Under the pieces are notes generated by a model that saw nothing but the letters and a program-made list of their open reading frames with translations, ran no database searches and was not told the DNA's origin. The translations under genes were made by a program, and so were the position numbers. A DNA stretch of 64,000 bases. Origin: Methylobacterium isbiliense. Lineage in GTDB: Bacteria; Pseudomonadota; Alphaproteobacteria; Rhizobiales; Beijerinckiaceae. The DNA is taken from assembly GCF_022179325.1 (NCBI RefSeq), contig NZ_BPQQ01000043.1, positions 1 to 64,000 on the forward strand, given 5' to 3'. Shown in pieces: positions 26,283-36,895 of the stretch (its first letter is position 1; each line of letters begins with the position of its first letter).

Positions 26283-28556
26283 ATGAACGTTCAGATCACG
26301 ACGAAACCCGCGCCGCCCGAGCCGGCCCTCATCCGCCGCTCGCGGATCAGGGAGGGCCAGCCGTTTCCCCTCGGGGCGACCTGGGACGGGCTCGGCGTCA
26401 ATTTCGCGTTGTTCTCGGCCCATGCGACCCGGGTCGAGCTGTGCTTGTTCGACGACAGCGGCGAGACCGAGATCGAGCGCATCGACCTGCCGGAATACAC
26501 GGACGAGGTGTGGCACGGCTACCTGCCGGACGCCCGGCCCGGCACGATCTACGCCTACCGGGTCCACGGTCCCTACGAGCCCGAGGCCGGGCACCGCTTC
26601 AACCCCAACAAGCTCCTGCTCGACCCCTACGCCAAGGCGCTGGTGGGGTCGGTGACGTGGAACCCGGCCCTGTTCGGCTACGTGATGGAGAGCGGCGACG
26701 ATCTGAGCTTCGACGAGCGCGACAGCGCCAAGTTCACCCGCAAGTGCCGGGTGATCGATCCGGCCTTCACCTGGGGGCGCGACCAGAAGCCGGACGTTCC
26801 CTGGGACCGCACCATCATCTACGAGACCCACGTCAAGGGCTTCACCAAGCTGCATCCCGCCGTGCCGGAACGCCTGCGCGGCACCTATGCGGGCCTCGGC
26901 ACCAAGCCGGTGCTCGACTACATCCGCAGCCTCGGCGTCACCTCGGTGGAATTGCTGCCGGTCCATTCCTTCGTGAACGACAGCTACCTCCTCGACAAGG
27001 ACCTGGTGAATTACTGGGGCTACAACACGCTCTCGTTCTTCGCGCCCGCGCGGCGCTACGCGGCGGTGCCGGATTTCGCCTTCTCCGAGTTCAAGGAGAT
27101 GGTGGCGCGCCTGCACGGCGCCGGCCTCGAAGTGATTCTGGACGTGGTCTACAACCACACCGCCGAGGGCAACGAGCGCGGGCCGACCCTGTCCTTCAAG
27201 GGCATCGACAACGCCTCCTACTACCGGCTGCTGCCCGACCAGAAGCGCTACTACATCAACGACACCGGCACCGGGAACACCGTGAACCTCTCGCACCCCC
27301 GCGTGCTGCAGATGGTGACGGATTCCCTGCGCTACTGGGCCACCGAGATGCGGGTCGACGGCTTCCGCTTCGACCTCGCGACGATCCTCGGCCGCGAGCC
27401 CTACGGCTTCGACGAGGGCGGCGGCTTCCTCGATTCCTGCCGCCAGGACCCGGTGCTCTCCTCCGTCAAGCTGATCGCCGAGCCGTGGGATTGCGGCCCC
27501 GGCGGCTACCAGGTGGGGGGCTTCCCGCCGGGCTGGGCGGAGTGGAACGACCGCTTCCGCGACGACGTGCGCGGCTACTGGCGGGGCGACGAGGGTCTGC
27601 TGCCGGCGCTGGCCGAGCGGATCACCGGCTCGGCCGACAAGTTCAACAAGCGCGGGCGCCGGCCCTGGGCCTCGGTGAACTTCATCACCGCCCATGACGG
27701 CTTCACGCTCAACGACACCGTTTCGTACAACGAGAAGCACAACGCGGCGAACGGCGAGGACAACCGCGACGGCCACTCGCACAACCTCTCGGCCAATTAC
27801 GGGGTCGAGGGACCGACAGACGATCCGGAGATCCGGGCGGTGCGCCTGCGCCAGATGCGCAACCTGCTGGCGACGCTGCTCCTGTCCCGCGGCACCCCGA
27901 TGCTGCTCGCCGGCGACGAGTTCGCCCGCACCCAGAAGGGCAACAACAACGCCTATTGCCAGGACAACGCGATCTCCTGGGTCGATTGGACGGCGATCGG
28001 AGCGGAGGAGCGCGACCTCGCGGAGTTCACCCAGCGCCTGCTGATCCTGCGCAAGGCCATGCCGATGCTGGGGCGTGGGCGCTTCCTCACCGGCGCCTAC
28101 GATGAGGAGCTTGGCGTCAGGGACGTGACGTGGCTCACGCCCGCGGGCGTCGAGATGACCCCGGAGAACTGGAACGACGGCGGCGCCCGCTCGCTGGCGG
28201 TGCTGCTCGACGGCCGGGCCCAAACGAGCGGCATCCGCCGCCGCGGCTCGGAGGCGACCCTGCTGCTGCTGTTCAACGCCTACCACGACATGGTGCAGTT
28301 CACGCTGCCCGAGGTGGTGGGGGGCGATGCCTGGATGCGGGTGCTCGACACCAACCTGTCCGATACCCAGGATCTCGCGCGGTTCGACATCGGCCACATC
28401 TACGACGTCACCGGCCGCTCCATGCTGCTGTTCGTGCTGCGGCCGGCCGAGGTCGATCACGCCACCGAGACTTGGCGCTCCTACCAGCACGTCATCCAGG
28501 CCTTCGAGCGGGCGGAATCCGAGTCGGTGGCCTTCGCGACCGCCGAGGACGCCTGA
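26283..28556 (+). CDS. glgX: Glycogen debranching enzyme GlgX
   Basis: A 757-residue GH13 enzyme. An N-terminal CBM48-like domain (residues ~20-125, GATWDGLGVNFALFSAHA) precedes the catalytic barrel, with the conserved regions DVVYNHTAEG, MRVDGFRFDLA (nucleophile Asp), LIAEPWD (acid/base Glu) and FITAHDGFT. It hydrolyses alpha-1,6 branches of glycogen limit dextrins. No other glycogen genes are adjacent. A hairpin about 35 bp after the stop probably ends the transcript. Confidence 0.95.
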   Translation: MNVQITTKPAPPEPALIRRSRIREGQPFPLGATWDGLGVNFALFSAHATRVELCLFDDSGETEIERIDLPEYTDEVWHGYLPDARPGTIYAYRVHGPYEPEAGHRFNPNKLLLDPYAKALVGSVTWNPALFGYVMESGDDLSFDERDSAKFTRKCRVIDPAFTWGRDQKPDVPWDRTIIYETHVKGFTKLHPAVPERLRGTYAGLGTKPVLDYIRSLGVTSVELLPVHSFVNDSYLLDKDLVNYWGYNTLSFFAPARRYAAVPDFAFSEFKEMVARLHGAGLEVILDVVYNHTAEGNERGPTLSFKGIDNASYYRLLPDQKRYYINDTGTGNTVNLSHPRVLQMVTDSLRYWATEMRVDGFRFDLATILGREPYGFDEGGGFLDSCRQDPVLSSVKLIAEPWDCGPGGYQVGGFPPGWAEWNDRFRDDVRGYWRGDEGLLPALAERITGSADKFNKRGRRPWASVNFITAHDGFTLNDTVSYNEKHNAANGEDNRDGHSHNLSANYGVEGPTDDPEIRAVRLRQMRNLLATLLLSRGTPMLLAGDEFARTQKGNNNAYCQDNAISWVDWTAIGAEERDLAEFTQRLLILRKAMPMLGRGRFLTGAYDEELGVRDVTWLTPAGVEMTPENWNDGGARSLAVLLDGRAQTSGIRRRGSEATLLLLFNAYHDMVQFTLPEVVGGDAWMRVLDTNLSDTQDLARFDIGHIYDVTGRSMLLFVLRPAEVDHATETWRSYQHVIQAFERAESESVAFATAEDA

Positions 28557-28589
28557 TACCATCGCCCCAGGATGCGGACGCATCGATCT

Positions 28590-28613
28590 CGATCCCGGGC
28601 AAGCCCGGGATCG
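28590..28613 (+). terminator. Hairpin downstream of glgX
   Basis: CGATCCCGGGC-AA-GCCCGGGATCG is a perfect 11-bp stem with a 2-nt loop, 34 bp after the glgX stop. No T-tract follows, so it could equally be a dispersed intergenic palindrome of the REP kind. Confidence 0.5.
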
Positions 28614-28681
28614 ACGGGGCCGATGACCCATCTCGACGTGTCGATGCCACGCCAGAGGCTTGGCGACACATCGAGAACGCA

Positions 28682-28710
28682 ACCAACGGTCGTTGACAAC
28701 GACCGTTGGT
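28682..28710. promoter_or_regulatory. Perfect 13-bp inverted repeat upstream of the LOV kinase
   Basis: ACCAACGGTCGTT-GAC-AACGACCGTTGGT: 13-bp arms without mismatch around a 3-nt spacer, 160 bp before the kinase start. The arms are less GC-rich than the background and no T-tract follows, which fits an operator for a dimeric regulator at least as well as a terminator. Confidence 0.5.
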
Positions 28711-28869
28711 ACGAGGTGCCTGACGCAGCGATGAGGCCGGCGGCGCAGGGTTTCGCCGCGGGCGTCTTCCATCGGCGCACCCTCCTGACGCAGTATCCCG
28801 CATGTCCGAGACTCAGGGAAACCTCGATCCGGACCGGGGAACGCGGTTGCGAGCAGGAGCGGAAACAGG

Positions 28870-30480
<1,611 letters not shown>

Positions 30481-30497
30481 TCCGGGAGGCTGTAACG

Positions 30498-31169
30498 ATG
30501 GACGAGGGCCTCTCCCGCCGGACCGCGCTCGCGGTGCTCGCCGCCGGCACGCTCGCCCCGCGCGGCGTCTCGGCCGCCGAGGTCTGCCCGCTGACGCCGC
30601 AGGCCGTCGAGGGTCCGTTCTATCTCGATCCGCGCCTCGTGCGGGCGGACATCCGGGAGGACCGGCCGGGCGTGCCGCTGAGCTTGAGCCTGCGCGTCGT
30701 CGCGACGCCGTCCTGCGGCGCGCTGGCCGGGGCGCGGGTCGATGTCTGGCACGCCGACGCGCAGGGGCGCTACTCGGGCTATCCGGGCCAGGGCGACCGG
30801 GGGGCCTCGACGGTCGGGCAAACGTTCCTGCGCGGCACGCAGTTCACGGACCGGGAGGGCGTCGCGACCTTCCGCACGATCTATCCGGGCTGGTATCCCG
30901 GGCGCACCACGCACGTCCACGTCAAGGTGATCCTCGACGCCCGCACCGCCCTGACCGGGCAGATCTACTTTCCCGATGCGGCGAACGCCGCGGTCCAGAC
31001 CCGGTCGCCCGCCTATGGCGGCCGGCCCGCCCGCGGCCGGATCAGCAACGACCGCGACGGGCTCCTGCGCGAGGACGACCCGCAGCGGCGGGGTCTGGCG
31101 CAGGTCACGCAGGAGGGGGAGGGCTTTGCCGCCATCCTGACGCTCGGCGTGCGGCGGGCGGGGGCCTGA
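30498..31169 (+). CDS. Tat-exported intradiol ring-cleavage dioxygenase-like protein
   Basis: A 223-residue protein. A twin-arginine leader (LSRRTALAVLAAGTLAP, residues ~5-21) precedes a compact intradiol dioxygenase domain with EGPFYLD, VDVWHADAQGRYSGY and TIYPGWYPGRTTHVHVKV. The last stretch supplies a Tyr and the H-x-H pair that bind non-haem Fe(III), as in the secreted branch of protocatechuate/catechol dioxygenases. The substrate is unknown. It is shorter than the cytosolic enzymes and has no degradation genes beside it. It sits 17 bp after the LOV kinase, suggesting cotranscription. Confidence 0.82.
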   Translation: MDEGLSRRTALAVLAAGTLAPRGVSAAEVCPLTPQAVEGPFYLDPRLVRADIREDRPGVPLSLSLRVVATPSCGALAGARVDVWHADAQGRYSGYPGQGDRGASTVGQTFLRGTQFTDREGVATFRTIYPGWYPGRTTHVHVKVILDARTALTGQIYFPDAANAAVQTRSPAYGGRPARGRISNDRDGLLREDDPQRRGLAQVTQEGEGFAAILTLGVRRAGA

Positions 31170-31215
31170 TCCCGGGAGCGGCGGCTGCGACGCGGCCGCT
31201 CCCGGTCGTCTCGGC

Positions 31216-32430
31216 TCAGGCGGCCATCGCGGCCTTCAGGTTCTCGTCGATCTTGTCGAGGAAGCCCGTGGTCGAGAGCCAGCGCTGATCGGCGCCGACG
31301 AGGAGCGCGAGATCCTTCGTCATGTGGCCGGCCTCGACGGTGTCGATGCAGACCGTCTCCAGCGTGGTGGCGAACTTCGCCAGCTCGGCGTTGTCGTCGA
31401 GCTTGGCGCGGTGCGACAGGCCGCGGGTCCAGGCGAAGATCGACGCGATCGAGTTGGTCGAGGTCTCCTTGCCCTTCTGGTGCTCGCGGTAGTGGCGCGT
31501 CACCGTGCCGTGGGCGGCCTCGGCCTCGACGGTCTTGCCGTCGGGGGTGAGCAGCACCGAGGTCATCAGGCCGAGCGAGCCGAATCCTTGCGCCACCGTG
31601 TCCGACTGCACGTCGCCGTCGTAGTTCTTGCAGGCCCAGACGTAGCCGCCCGACCACTTCAGGGCCGAGGCCACCATGTCGTCGATCAGCCGGTGCTCGT
31701 AGATGATGCCGGCGGCGTCGAACTTCTGCTTGAACTCGTTCTGGTACACCTCCTCGAAGATATCCTTGAAGCGGCCGTCATAGGCCTTGAGGATGGTGTT
31801 CTTGGTCGAGAGATAGACCGGGAACTTGCGGGCGAGTCCGTAATTCATCGATGCGCGGGCGAAGTCGCGGATCGACTCGTCGAGGTTATACATGGCGAGC
31901 GCGACGCCGGCATCCGGGAACTTGAACACCTCGCGCTCGATCACGGTGCCGTCCTCGCCCTCGAACTTGATGGTGAGGCGGCCCTTGCCCGGGACCTTGA
32001 AGTCGGTGGCGCGGTACTGGTCGCCAAAGGCGTGGCGGCCGACCACGATCGGCTGCGTCCAGCCCGGCACGAGGCGCGGCACGTTGCGGCAGATGATCGG
32101 CTCGCGGAAGATCACGCCGCCGAGGATGTTGCGGATCGTGCCGTTCGGCGACTTCCACATCTCCTTGAGGTTGAACTCCTTCACCCGGGCCTCGTCCGGC
32201 GTGATGGTGGCGCACTTCACGCCGACGCCGTGCCGCTTGATCGCCTCGGCGGCCTCGACCGTCACCTTGTCGTTCGTGGCGTCGCGGTGCTCGACCCCGA
32301 GATCATAATACTCCAGGGGAATGTCGAGATACGGGTGGATCAGCTTGTCCTTGATGGACTGCCAGATGATCCGCGTCATCTCGTCCCCGTCGAGTTCGAC
32401 GACGGGATTCACCACCTTGATCTTCGCCAT
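31216..32430 (-). CDS. icd: NADP-dependent isocitrate dehydrogenase
   Basis: A 404-residue enzyme of the eukaryote-like/alphaproteobacterial IDH subfamily. It opens [20 protein letters not shown] and contains [20 protein letters not shown] (metal and substrate Asp), the [20 protein letters not shown] segment and [14 protein letters not shown]. It converts isocitrate to 2-oxoglutarate in the TCA cycle. The start at 32430 fits the family exactly; an upstream ATG in frame (32745) would add an unrelated extension. Its leader region carries a minus-strand terminator-like structure about 170 bp before the start. Confidence 0.95.
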   Translation of the reverse strand: MAKIKVVNPVVELDGDEMTRIIWQSIKDKLIHPYLDIPLEYYDLGVEHRDATNDKVTVEAAEAIKRHGVGVKCATITPDEARVKEFNLKEMWKSPNGTIRNILGGVIFREPIICRNVPRLVPGWTQPIVVGRHAFGDQYRATDFKVPGKGRLTIKFEGEDGTVIEREVFKFPDAGVALAMYNLDESIRDFARASMNYGLARKFPVYLSTKNTILKAYDGRFKDIFEEVYQNEFKQKFDAAGIIYEHRLIDDMVASALKWSGGYVWACKNYDGDVQSDTVAQGFGSLGLMTSVLLTPDGKTVEAEAAHGTVTRHYREHQKGKETSTNSIASIFAWTRGLSHRAKLDDNAELAKFATTLETVCIDTVEAGHMTKDLALLVGADQRWLSTTGFLDKIDENLKAAMAA

Positions 32431-32595
32431 GACCGAACAGCCTTCCGTGAGCCGCAAGCGTGCCGGGCCGCCGGACCGGGGGCGCCGCAGGAGGCCCCGG
32501 CCTGACGAAGCCGGCCGAGCCGCGGTCATAGCGCGGTGCACCATAACGGGGAAGCCGCCGCGGCCAGATCCTGCCGGGCGGGACCGGTCGGGCGG

Positions 32596-32623
32596 AAAAA
32601 AGCCCCGGCCGGGGGCCGGGGCT
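32596..32623 (-). terminator. Intrinsic terminator-like hairpin, minus strand
   Basis: Read on the minus strand: AGCCCCGGCC-CCC-GGCCGGGGCT followed by a run of T, i.e. a perfect 10-bp stem, 3-nt loop and U-tract. It would stop transcription moving toward icd before icd is reached. So it either ends a short RNA or works as an attenuator in the icd leader. Confidence 0.75.
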
Positions 32624-32700
32624 AAGGAGGTCTGGTATGGCAACGCTTGGCCGGCGTGACGGTTCCGTCCGTGGCGCGACGCGGCGCGAGGCCGTAGAAG
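32596..32700 (-). ncRNA. Candidate small RNA or icd leader RNA
   Basis: Upstream of the terminator on the minus strand are a small hairpin (GACGG-AA-CCGTC, around 32658-32670) and an unpaired CCTCCTT (32624-32630), an anti-Shine-Dalgarno type motif seen in several alphaproteobacterial regulatory RNAs. No coding frame fits. The 5' end is not defined; 32700 is only a working boundary, and I could not identify an Rfam family by eye. Confidence 0.3.
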
Positions 32701-32743
32701 CGCCCCACGCCGTCCCGGCCCGCACAGCCCCCTCGCCGACGCC

Positions 32744-32779
32744 ATGTCCGATCAGATGTCCGATCCACCGTCCGATCCG
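32744..32779 (+). repeat. 12-bp triplicate at the trmJ start
   Basis: ATGTCCGATCAG, ATGTCCGATCCA and CCGTCCGATCCG follow one another, giving two in-frame ATG codons 12 bp apart. It looks like a slippage duplication at the start of the gene. Confidence 0.8.
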
Positions 32780-33511
32780 ACGCCGCCCCGTCCCGTGGTC
32801 ATCCTGGTCGAGCCGCAACTCGCCGAGAACATCGGCATGACGGCCCGGGCGATGGCCAATTTCGGCCTCGCGGAGCTGCGCCTCGTGGCGCCCAAGGGCG
32901 GCTGGCCCAAGAAGGGCGTGCGCGAGACGGCGTCGGGCGCCACGCACGTCCTCGACGGCGCCACCCTCCACGCCACGGTGGCGGAGGCGATCGCGGACCT
33001 TCATCACGTGCTCGCCACCACGGCGCGCGAGCGCGGGCAGATGAAGCGGGTGCTGGGGCCGGACGAGGCGATGCGGGCGGTGGCCGCACGCCAGCAGGCG
33101 GGCGAGCGGGTCGGGATCCTGTTCGGCCGCGAGCGGGTAGGGCTGTCGAACGACGAGGTCTCGCTCGCGGACGCCATCATCACCTTCCCGGTCGATCCGA
33201 AGCACGCCTCGCTCAACCTCGCGCAGAGCGTCCTCCTGGTCGCCTACGAGTGGCGCCGCGCCGCCGGCCTCGCGCAGCTGCCGTTCGACGGCGAGATGCG
33301 CTCGCCCCCGGCGCCGCGGGAGGCGCTGCTGGCGCTGTTCGGGACCCTGGAGGGCGCCCTCGACCGGGCCGGCTACTTCCCGCCGGAGAAGCGCGGCGGG
33401 ATGGTGCGCAACCTGCGCGACATGCTGCACCGCATGCAGATGACCGAGCAGGATGTGCGCAGCCTGCACGGGGCCCTGAGGGCGCTGAGCCGGGAGGCGG
33501 CGGACGAGTAG
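32744..33511 (+). CDS. trmJ: tRNA 2'-O-methyltransferase TrmJ (SPOUT family)
   Basis: A 255-residue SPOUT enzyme. After a short leader it has [20 protein letters not shown] (residues ~18-37) and the knot motifs [16 protein letters not shown] and [13 protein letters not shown]. These match TrmJ (methylation of tRNA position 32). The first 12 codons are a 12-bp triplicate ([12 protein letters not shown]), so translation might begin at 32744 or at the second ATG (32756). No clear ribosome site precedes either one. Divergent from icd. Confidence 0.88.
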   Translation: MSDQMSDPPSDPTPPRPVVILVEPQLAENIGMTARAMANFGLAELRLVAPKGGWPKKGVRETASGATHVLDGATLHATVAEAIADLHHVLATTARERGQMKRVLGPDEAMRAVAARQQAGERVGILFGRERVGLSNDEVSLADAIITFPVDPKHASLNLAQSVLLVAYEWRRAAGLAQLPFDGEMRSPPAPREALLALFGTLEGALDRAGYFPPEKRGGMVRNLRDMLHRMQMTEQDVRSLHGALRALSREAADE

Positions 33512-33542
33512 GGCCCGTCCCGGCTGCCCCGCGCGCCTCGGG

Positions 33543-34838
33543 TCAGGCCGCGAGCTTGGCCAGCGACTGCTCGACGTCGGCGATCAGGTCCTCGACGGTT
33601 TCCAGCCCGATCGAGAGCCGCACCGTGTCGGGACCGACGCAGGCCGCCACCTTCTCCGCCTCGCGCAACTGCCGGTGCGTGGTCGTGGCCGGGTGGATCG
33701 CCAGGGACTTGATCTCGCCGATGTTGACGAGGTGGGAGATCAGGTCGAGGCCGGTGATGAAGTCGAGCGCCGCCCGCTCGCCGCCCTTGAGGGCGAAGGT
33801 GAAGATCGACCCGGCCCCCTGCGGCACGTAGGCATTGGCCACCGCCTCGCCCGGGTGGCCCGGCAGCGACGGATAGCTCACCCAGGCCACCTTCGGGTGC
33901 GCGCGCAGATAGCCGGCGACCGCCATGGCGTTGGCGCAGTGCCGCTCCATGCGCAGCGGCAGGGTCTCGATCCCGGTGAGGGTCAGGAAGGCGTTCATCG
34001 GCGACAGGCCGGGGCCGAGGTCGCGCAGGCCGAACAGCCGGCAGGCGGTGGCGAAGGACGTCTCGGGAAAGCGCTCCGCGACCACCAGACCGTCGTAATC
34101 CGGCCAGGGATCGGTGATGAGGGAGTAGCGGCCCGTGGCCGCCCAGTCGAAGCGGCCGGCATCGCAGACGATGCCGCCGATCACCGTGCCCGACCCCGAC
34201 AGGAACTTCGAGGTCGAGTGGACGACGATGTCCGCCCCGTGCTCGATCGGCCGGATCAGGGCCGGGGAGGCCAGCGTGTTGTCGACGACGAGCGGCAGGT
34301 TGTGGCGTCGCGCCACCGCGGCGACGCCCGCGATGTCGATGACGGTGCCGCAGGGGTTCACGATCGACTCGCAGACGATCGCCCGGGTCGCCTCGGTGAT
34401 GGCGCCCTCGAAATCATCCGGCGTCAGCCCGCGGGTGAACTGGGGCGTGAGGCCGTAGCGGGTCTCCAGCCGGCGCATCAGGCCGAGCGAGCCGCCGAAC
34501 AGGCGCGCCGAGGAGACGTAGGCGTCCCCCGTCTGCATCAGCGTGAGGAGGACGAGCAGCATCGCCGACTGGCCCGAGGCGACGGCGACCGCGGCCTTGG
34601 CGCCTTCCAGCGAGGCGACGCGCCGCTCCAGCGCCGCCACGGTGGGGTTCGAGCCGCGGGAATAGGAGAAGCCCGTCGCCCGCATGGCGAAGATGTCGGC
34701 GGCCTGCTCGTTCGATTCGAACGCGAAGCCGTTCGTGAAGTAGATCGGCTGGGCGCGCGCGCCGGTCGCGGGGTCGGGGGCGGCGCCGGCATGGACCGCC
34801 CGGGTGGCGAAGGCGAGGCTGGCGGGGTCGAACGGCAT
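33543..34838 (-). CDS. O-acetylhomoserine sulfhydrylase family enzyme, copy 2
   Basis: A 431-residue Cys/Met-metabolism PLP enzyme: FATRAVHAGAAPDPATGARA at the start, Schiff-base Lys in HSTSKFLSGSGT, PLVVDNTLASP for the PLP ring Asp, and SIGLETVEDLIADVEQSL at the end. It should make homocysteine (or methionine precursors) from acylhomoserine and sulfide or thiols. It resembles the copy at 36.9 kb more than the one at 12.8 kb in the N-terminal AGAAPDxATGAR stretch. It starts 17 bp after the stop of a response-regulator gene on the same strand and is probably cotranscribed with it. The start at 34838 gives the family N-terminus. Confidence 0.88.
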   Translation of the reverse strand: MPFDPASLAFATRAVHAGAAPDPATGARAQPIYFTNGFAFESNEQAADIFAMRATGFSYSRGSNPTVAALERRVASLEGAKAAVAVASGQSAMLLVLLTLMQTGDAYVSSARLFGGSLGLMRRLETRYGLTPQFTRGLTPDDFEGAITEATRAIVCESIVNPCGTVIDIAGVAAVARRHNLPLVVDNTLASPALIRPIEHGADIVVHSTSKFLSGSGTVIGGIVCDAGRFDWAATGRYSLITDPWPDYDGLVVAERFPETSFATACRLFGLRDLGPGLSPMNAFLTLTGIETLPLRMERHCANAMAVAGYLRAHPKVAWVSYPSLPGHPGEAVANAYVPQGAGSIFTFALKGGERAALDFITGLDLISHLVNIGEIKSLAIHPATTTHRQLREAEKVAACVGPDTVRLSIGLETVEDLIADVEQSLAKLAA

Positions 34839-34855
34839 CGGGTCGGTTCCGGGGA

Positions 34856-35263
34856 TCAGGCGGCGCGGCGCACGCGATCGTGCAGGGTCTGGACGAGGTC
34901 GAAGGGCGCGTAGGGCTTCGGGATGAACAGCGCCCCGTCCGGCATGTCGTTCGGCCCCGGCGTGCCCATCCCCGAGACGACCAGCACGGGAATCCACGGC
35001 CAGCGCCGGGCGACGAGGCGGGCCAGCGCCAGACCGTCGATGGAGCCCAGCGGCATGTCGACGTCGGTCATCAGGGCATCGACCTCGCGGTCGCTCTCCA
35101 GCACCTGCAGCGCCCGGTCGGCATGCGGTGCCTCGACCACCTGGAACCCGGCCTCGACCAGCGTGTCGGACGCTTCCATCAGCAGGAGCCCGTCATCCTC
35201 GACGAGGAGCACCACGGGGGCCTCGTCCGCGGGAGGCTCGGATCGATCCGGGGATGATGTCAT
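34856..35263 (-). CDS. Single-domain response regulator
   Basis: A 135-residue protein that is essentially one receiver domain. It has the acidic pocket in VVLLVEDDGLLLMEA, phospho-acceptor Asp in VDALMTDVDMP, Ser/Thr in VLVVSGMG and Lys in LFIPKPYAPFDL. There is no output domain, so it likely passes phosphate onward or binds a partner. An HWE kinase gene lies 106 bp upstream and a MetY-family gene 17 bp downstream, all on the minus strand. The ATG at 35263 is chosen over an upstream TTG (35272). Confidence 0.88.
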   Translation of the reverse strand: MTSSPDRSEPPADEAPVVLLVEDDGLLLMEASDTLVEAGFQVVEAPHADRALQVLESDREVDALMTDVDMPLGSIDGLALARLVARRWPWIPVLVVSGMGTPGPNDMPDGALFIPKPYAPFDLVQTLHDRVRRAA

Positions 35264-35369
35264 CGGTTGCAACGGCTGACGTCGGCAGGTGGTTGCTGCC
35301 TATGGGGCGCCATCCCCAGGGTCAAGCGGAGCCGGACCGGCCGCGTGCCGATGCCTCAGGCCCGATGCT

Positions 35370-36614
35370 TCAGGCCGAGGCCTCCTGCACGGCCCGCAGG
35401 GGGGCCGAGAGGGAGAAGACCACGCCCGCGGGCGGGTAGGTCAGGCTGGCGCGCCCGCCGAGGCTGTGCACCAGGGTGCGCTCGATCAGCCGAGTCCCGA
35501 AACCGCTGCGCGTGGGCGCCGCCACCGGCGGGCCGCCGGCCTCCTGCCAGCGCAGGGACAGCCAGGGCTCGGACGCCTCGGCGACGATGCGCCACGTCAC
35601 GCTCACCCGCCCCTCCACCCGCGACAGCGCGCCGTACTTCGCGGCGTTGGTGGCGAGTTCGTGCAGGATCAGGGACAGGGCGAGGGCCGAGCGGGGTCCG
35701 AGGCGGACGGCCGGACCGTCGATCAGGAAGCGGTCCGGCCCCCGCCCGCCATGCAGGTCGGCGGCGCCCTCCACCACATTCTGCAGGTCGGCCGCCGCCC
35801 AGGACCCCTGGATCAGAATGTCGTGCGCGTGGGAGAGGGCGATGAGCCGGCCCCCGAAGGCCGTGGCCGCCTCCTCCAGCGAGGTGGCGCCGCGCAGGGT
35901 CTGGGTCGCGACGGCCTGCACCATCGCCAGGATGTTCTTCACCCGGTGGGCGAGTTCCTGCATCAGCAGGATCTGCTGCTCCTCGGCGTGATGGGCGTCG
36001 GTGACGTCGCGGGCCACCGCGAGCACGCGCTCGACCACGCCCGCATCGCCCTGGATCGGGGTCAGCACCACGTCCCACCAGCGCAGCGCGCCGCGCCGGG
36101 TCGGGGAAGCGGCCCGGAAGCGGCCGGTGCGGCCGGCGCGGGCGGCGGCCAGCGCGAGTTCGGCGGCGACGCGGTCGGCGGGCTCCGGCCACACGGCCCG
36201 CCAGTCGCTGCCGAGGATGCGGTCGTCCGGGCCGGCTTCGAGCACCGCGGCGCTGCCCGCGCTCAGCCACAGCACCGTCCCGTCGAGGGACAGGACCTCG
36301 ATGCAGTCGCGGCTCGCCGCGAGCAGGCGGCTGGTGAAGGCCTCGCTCGCCCGCAGGCGGCCGTTCAGCTCCTCCATGGAGGCGAGGCGGATCTCGCCCT
36401 CGGCGAGCGCGCGGCCCTGGTCGTTCGCGGCGGCCCGCAGGCGTGCGGCCTCGGCGCAGGCGATCTCGGCGCGCATCTGGGCGAGGGCCGCTGCGGCCCG
36501 GGCCTCCGTCGCCACGGCCTCGGCCCGCGCCAGACGCTCGGCCGCCGCCTCCGCGGCCGACGCCGCATCGGCTGGCGGAGGATGGGAGTGCAGCAGCGCC
36601 TCTATCCGTGTCAT
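35370..36614 (-). CDS. HWE-family sensor histidine kinase with PAS domain
   Basis: A 414-residue kinase without membrane segments. Residues ~10-90 form an Ala/Glu/Arg-rich coiled coil, ~92-205 a PAS domain (AASRDCIEVLSLDGTVLW ... ARDVTDAHHAEE), and ~215 onward the HWE core: H223 in ELAHRVKNILAMVQAV, the N box in LILHELATNAAKYGALS and the WQE signature in LSLRWQEAGGP. HWE kinases often feed single-domain or PhyR-type regulators, and a single-domain regulator is the next gene downstream. The PAS ligand is unknown. Confidence 0.9.
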   Translation of the reverse strand: MTRIEALLHSHPPPADAASAAEAAAERLARAEAVATEARAAAALAQMRAEIACAEAARLRAAANDQGRALAEGEIRLASMEELNGRLRASEAFTSRLLAASRDCIEVLSLDGTVLWLSAGSAAVLEAGPDDRILGSDWRAVWPEPADRVAAELALAAARAGRTGRFRAASPTRRGALRWWDVVLTPIQGDAGVVERVLAVARDVTDAHHAEEQQILLMQELAHRVKNILAMVQAVATQTLRGATSLEEAATAFGGRLIALSHAHDILIQGSWAAADLQNVVEGAADLHGGRGPDRFLIDGPAVRLGPRSALALSLILHELATNAAKYGALSRVEGRVSVTWRIVAEASEPWLSLRWQEAGGPPVAAPTRSGFGTRLIERTLVHSLGGRASLTYPPAGVVFSLSAPLRAVQEASA

Positions 36615-36895
36615 CGCAGCGCAGACGCCCCGGCCTCACGCGCCCGACGGCCTGCACGACCCGCACGTGCGGCAGGCGGCACCGTCACGCGGAGCCGTCT
36701 GCCTGACGGACGTTCGAGACCGATCCGACGAGCGCCCGGACGTCGCGTCCGGCAGCGCCATTGGGCCGCTGTCACGGCCGTCCGACGCGATGCCCGGGAG
36801 TAAATCACAGGAACATAGCGCGCCGCAATGGCCGGGCTATACTTCGCCCCACCTTTGACTTGGGACGGGTTCGGCCGGGACCGAACTTGTCCGGG

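Larger units (their letters stand above)
28557..28869. other. glgX-LOV kinase spacer with two inverted repeats
   Basis: A 313-bp non-coding stretch. It holds the glgX-side hairpin at 28590-28613 and a longer perfect inverted repeat at 28682-28710, described separately. Short open frames cross it on both strands but none has a ribosome site. The promoter of the LOV kinase operon should be in the right half. Confidence 0.5.
32431..32743. other. icd-trmJ divergent spacer
   Basis: A 313-bp region between divergent genes. It holds a minus-strand intrinsic-terminator-like hairpin (32596-32623) directly preceded, in the transcript sense, by CCTCCTT. On the plus strand the complement of that motif (AAGGAGG, 32624-32630) stands 6 bp before an ATG at 32637, opening a 67-codon frame that runs into trmJ in a different frame and looks non-coding. 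Promoters of both genes are expected here. Confidence 0.5.

Noticed and set aside
32637-32840. 67-codon frame with AAGGAGG six bases before its ATG
   Set aside because: Despite the good ribosome site, the translation is Pro/Arg-rich shadow sequence and runs into trmJ out of frame. The motif is better read as the complement of CCTCCTT in a minus-strand RNA.
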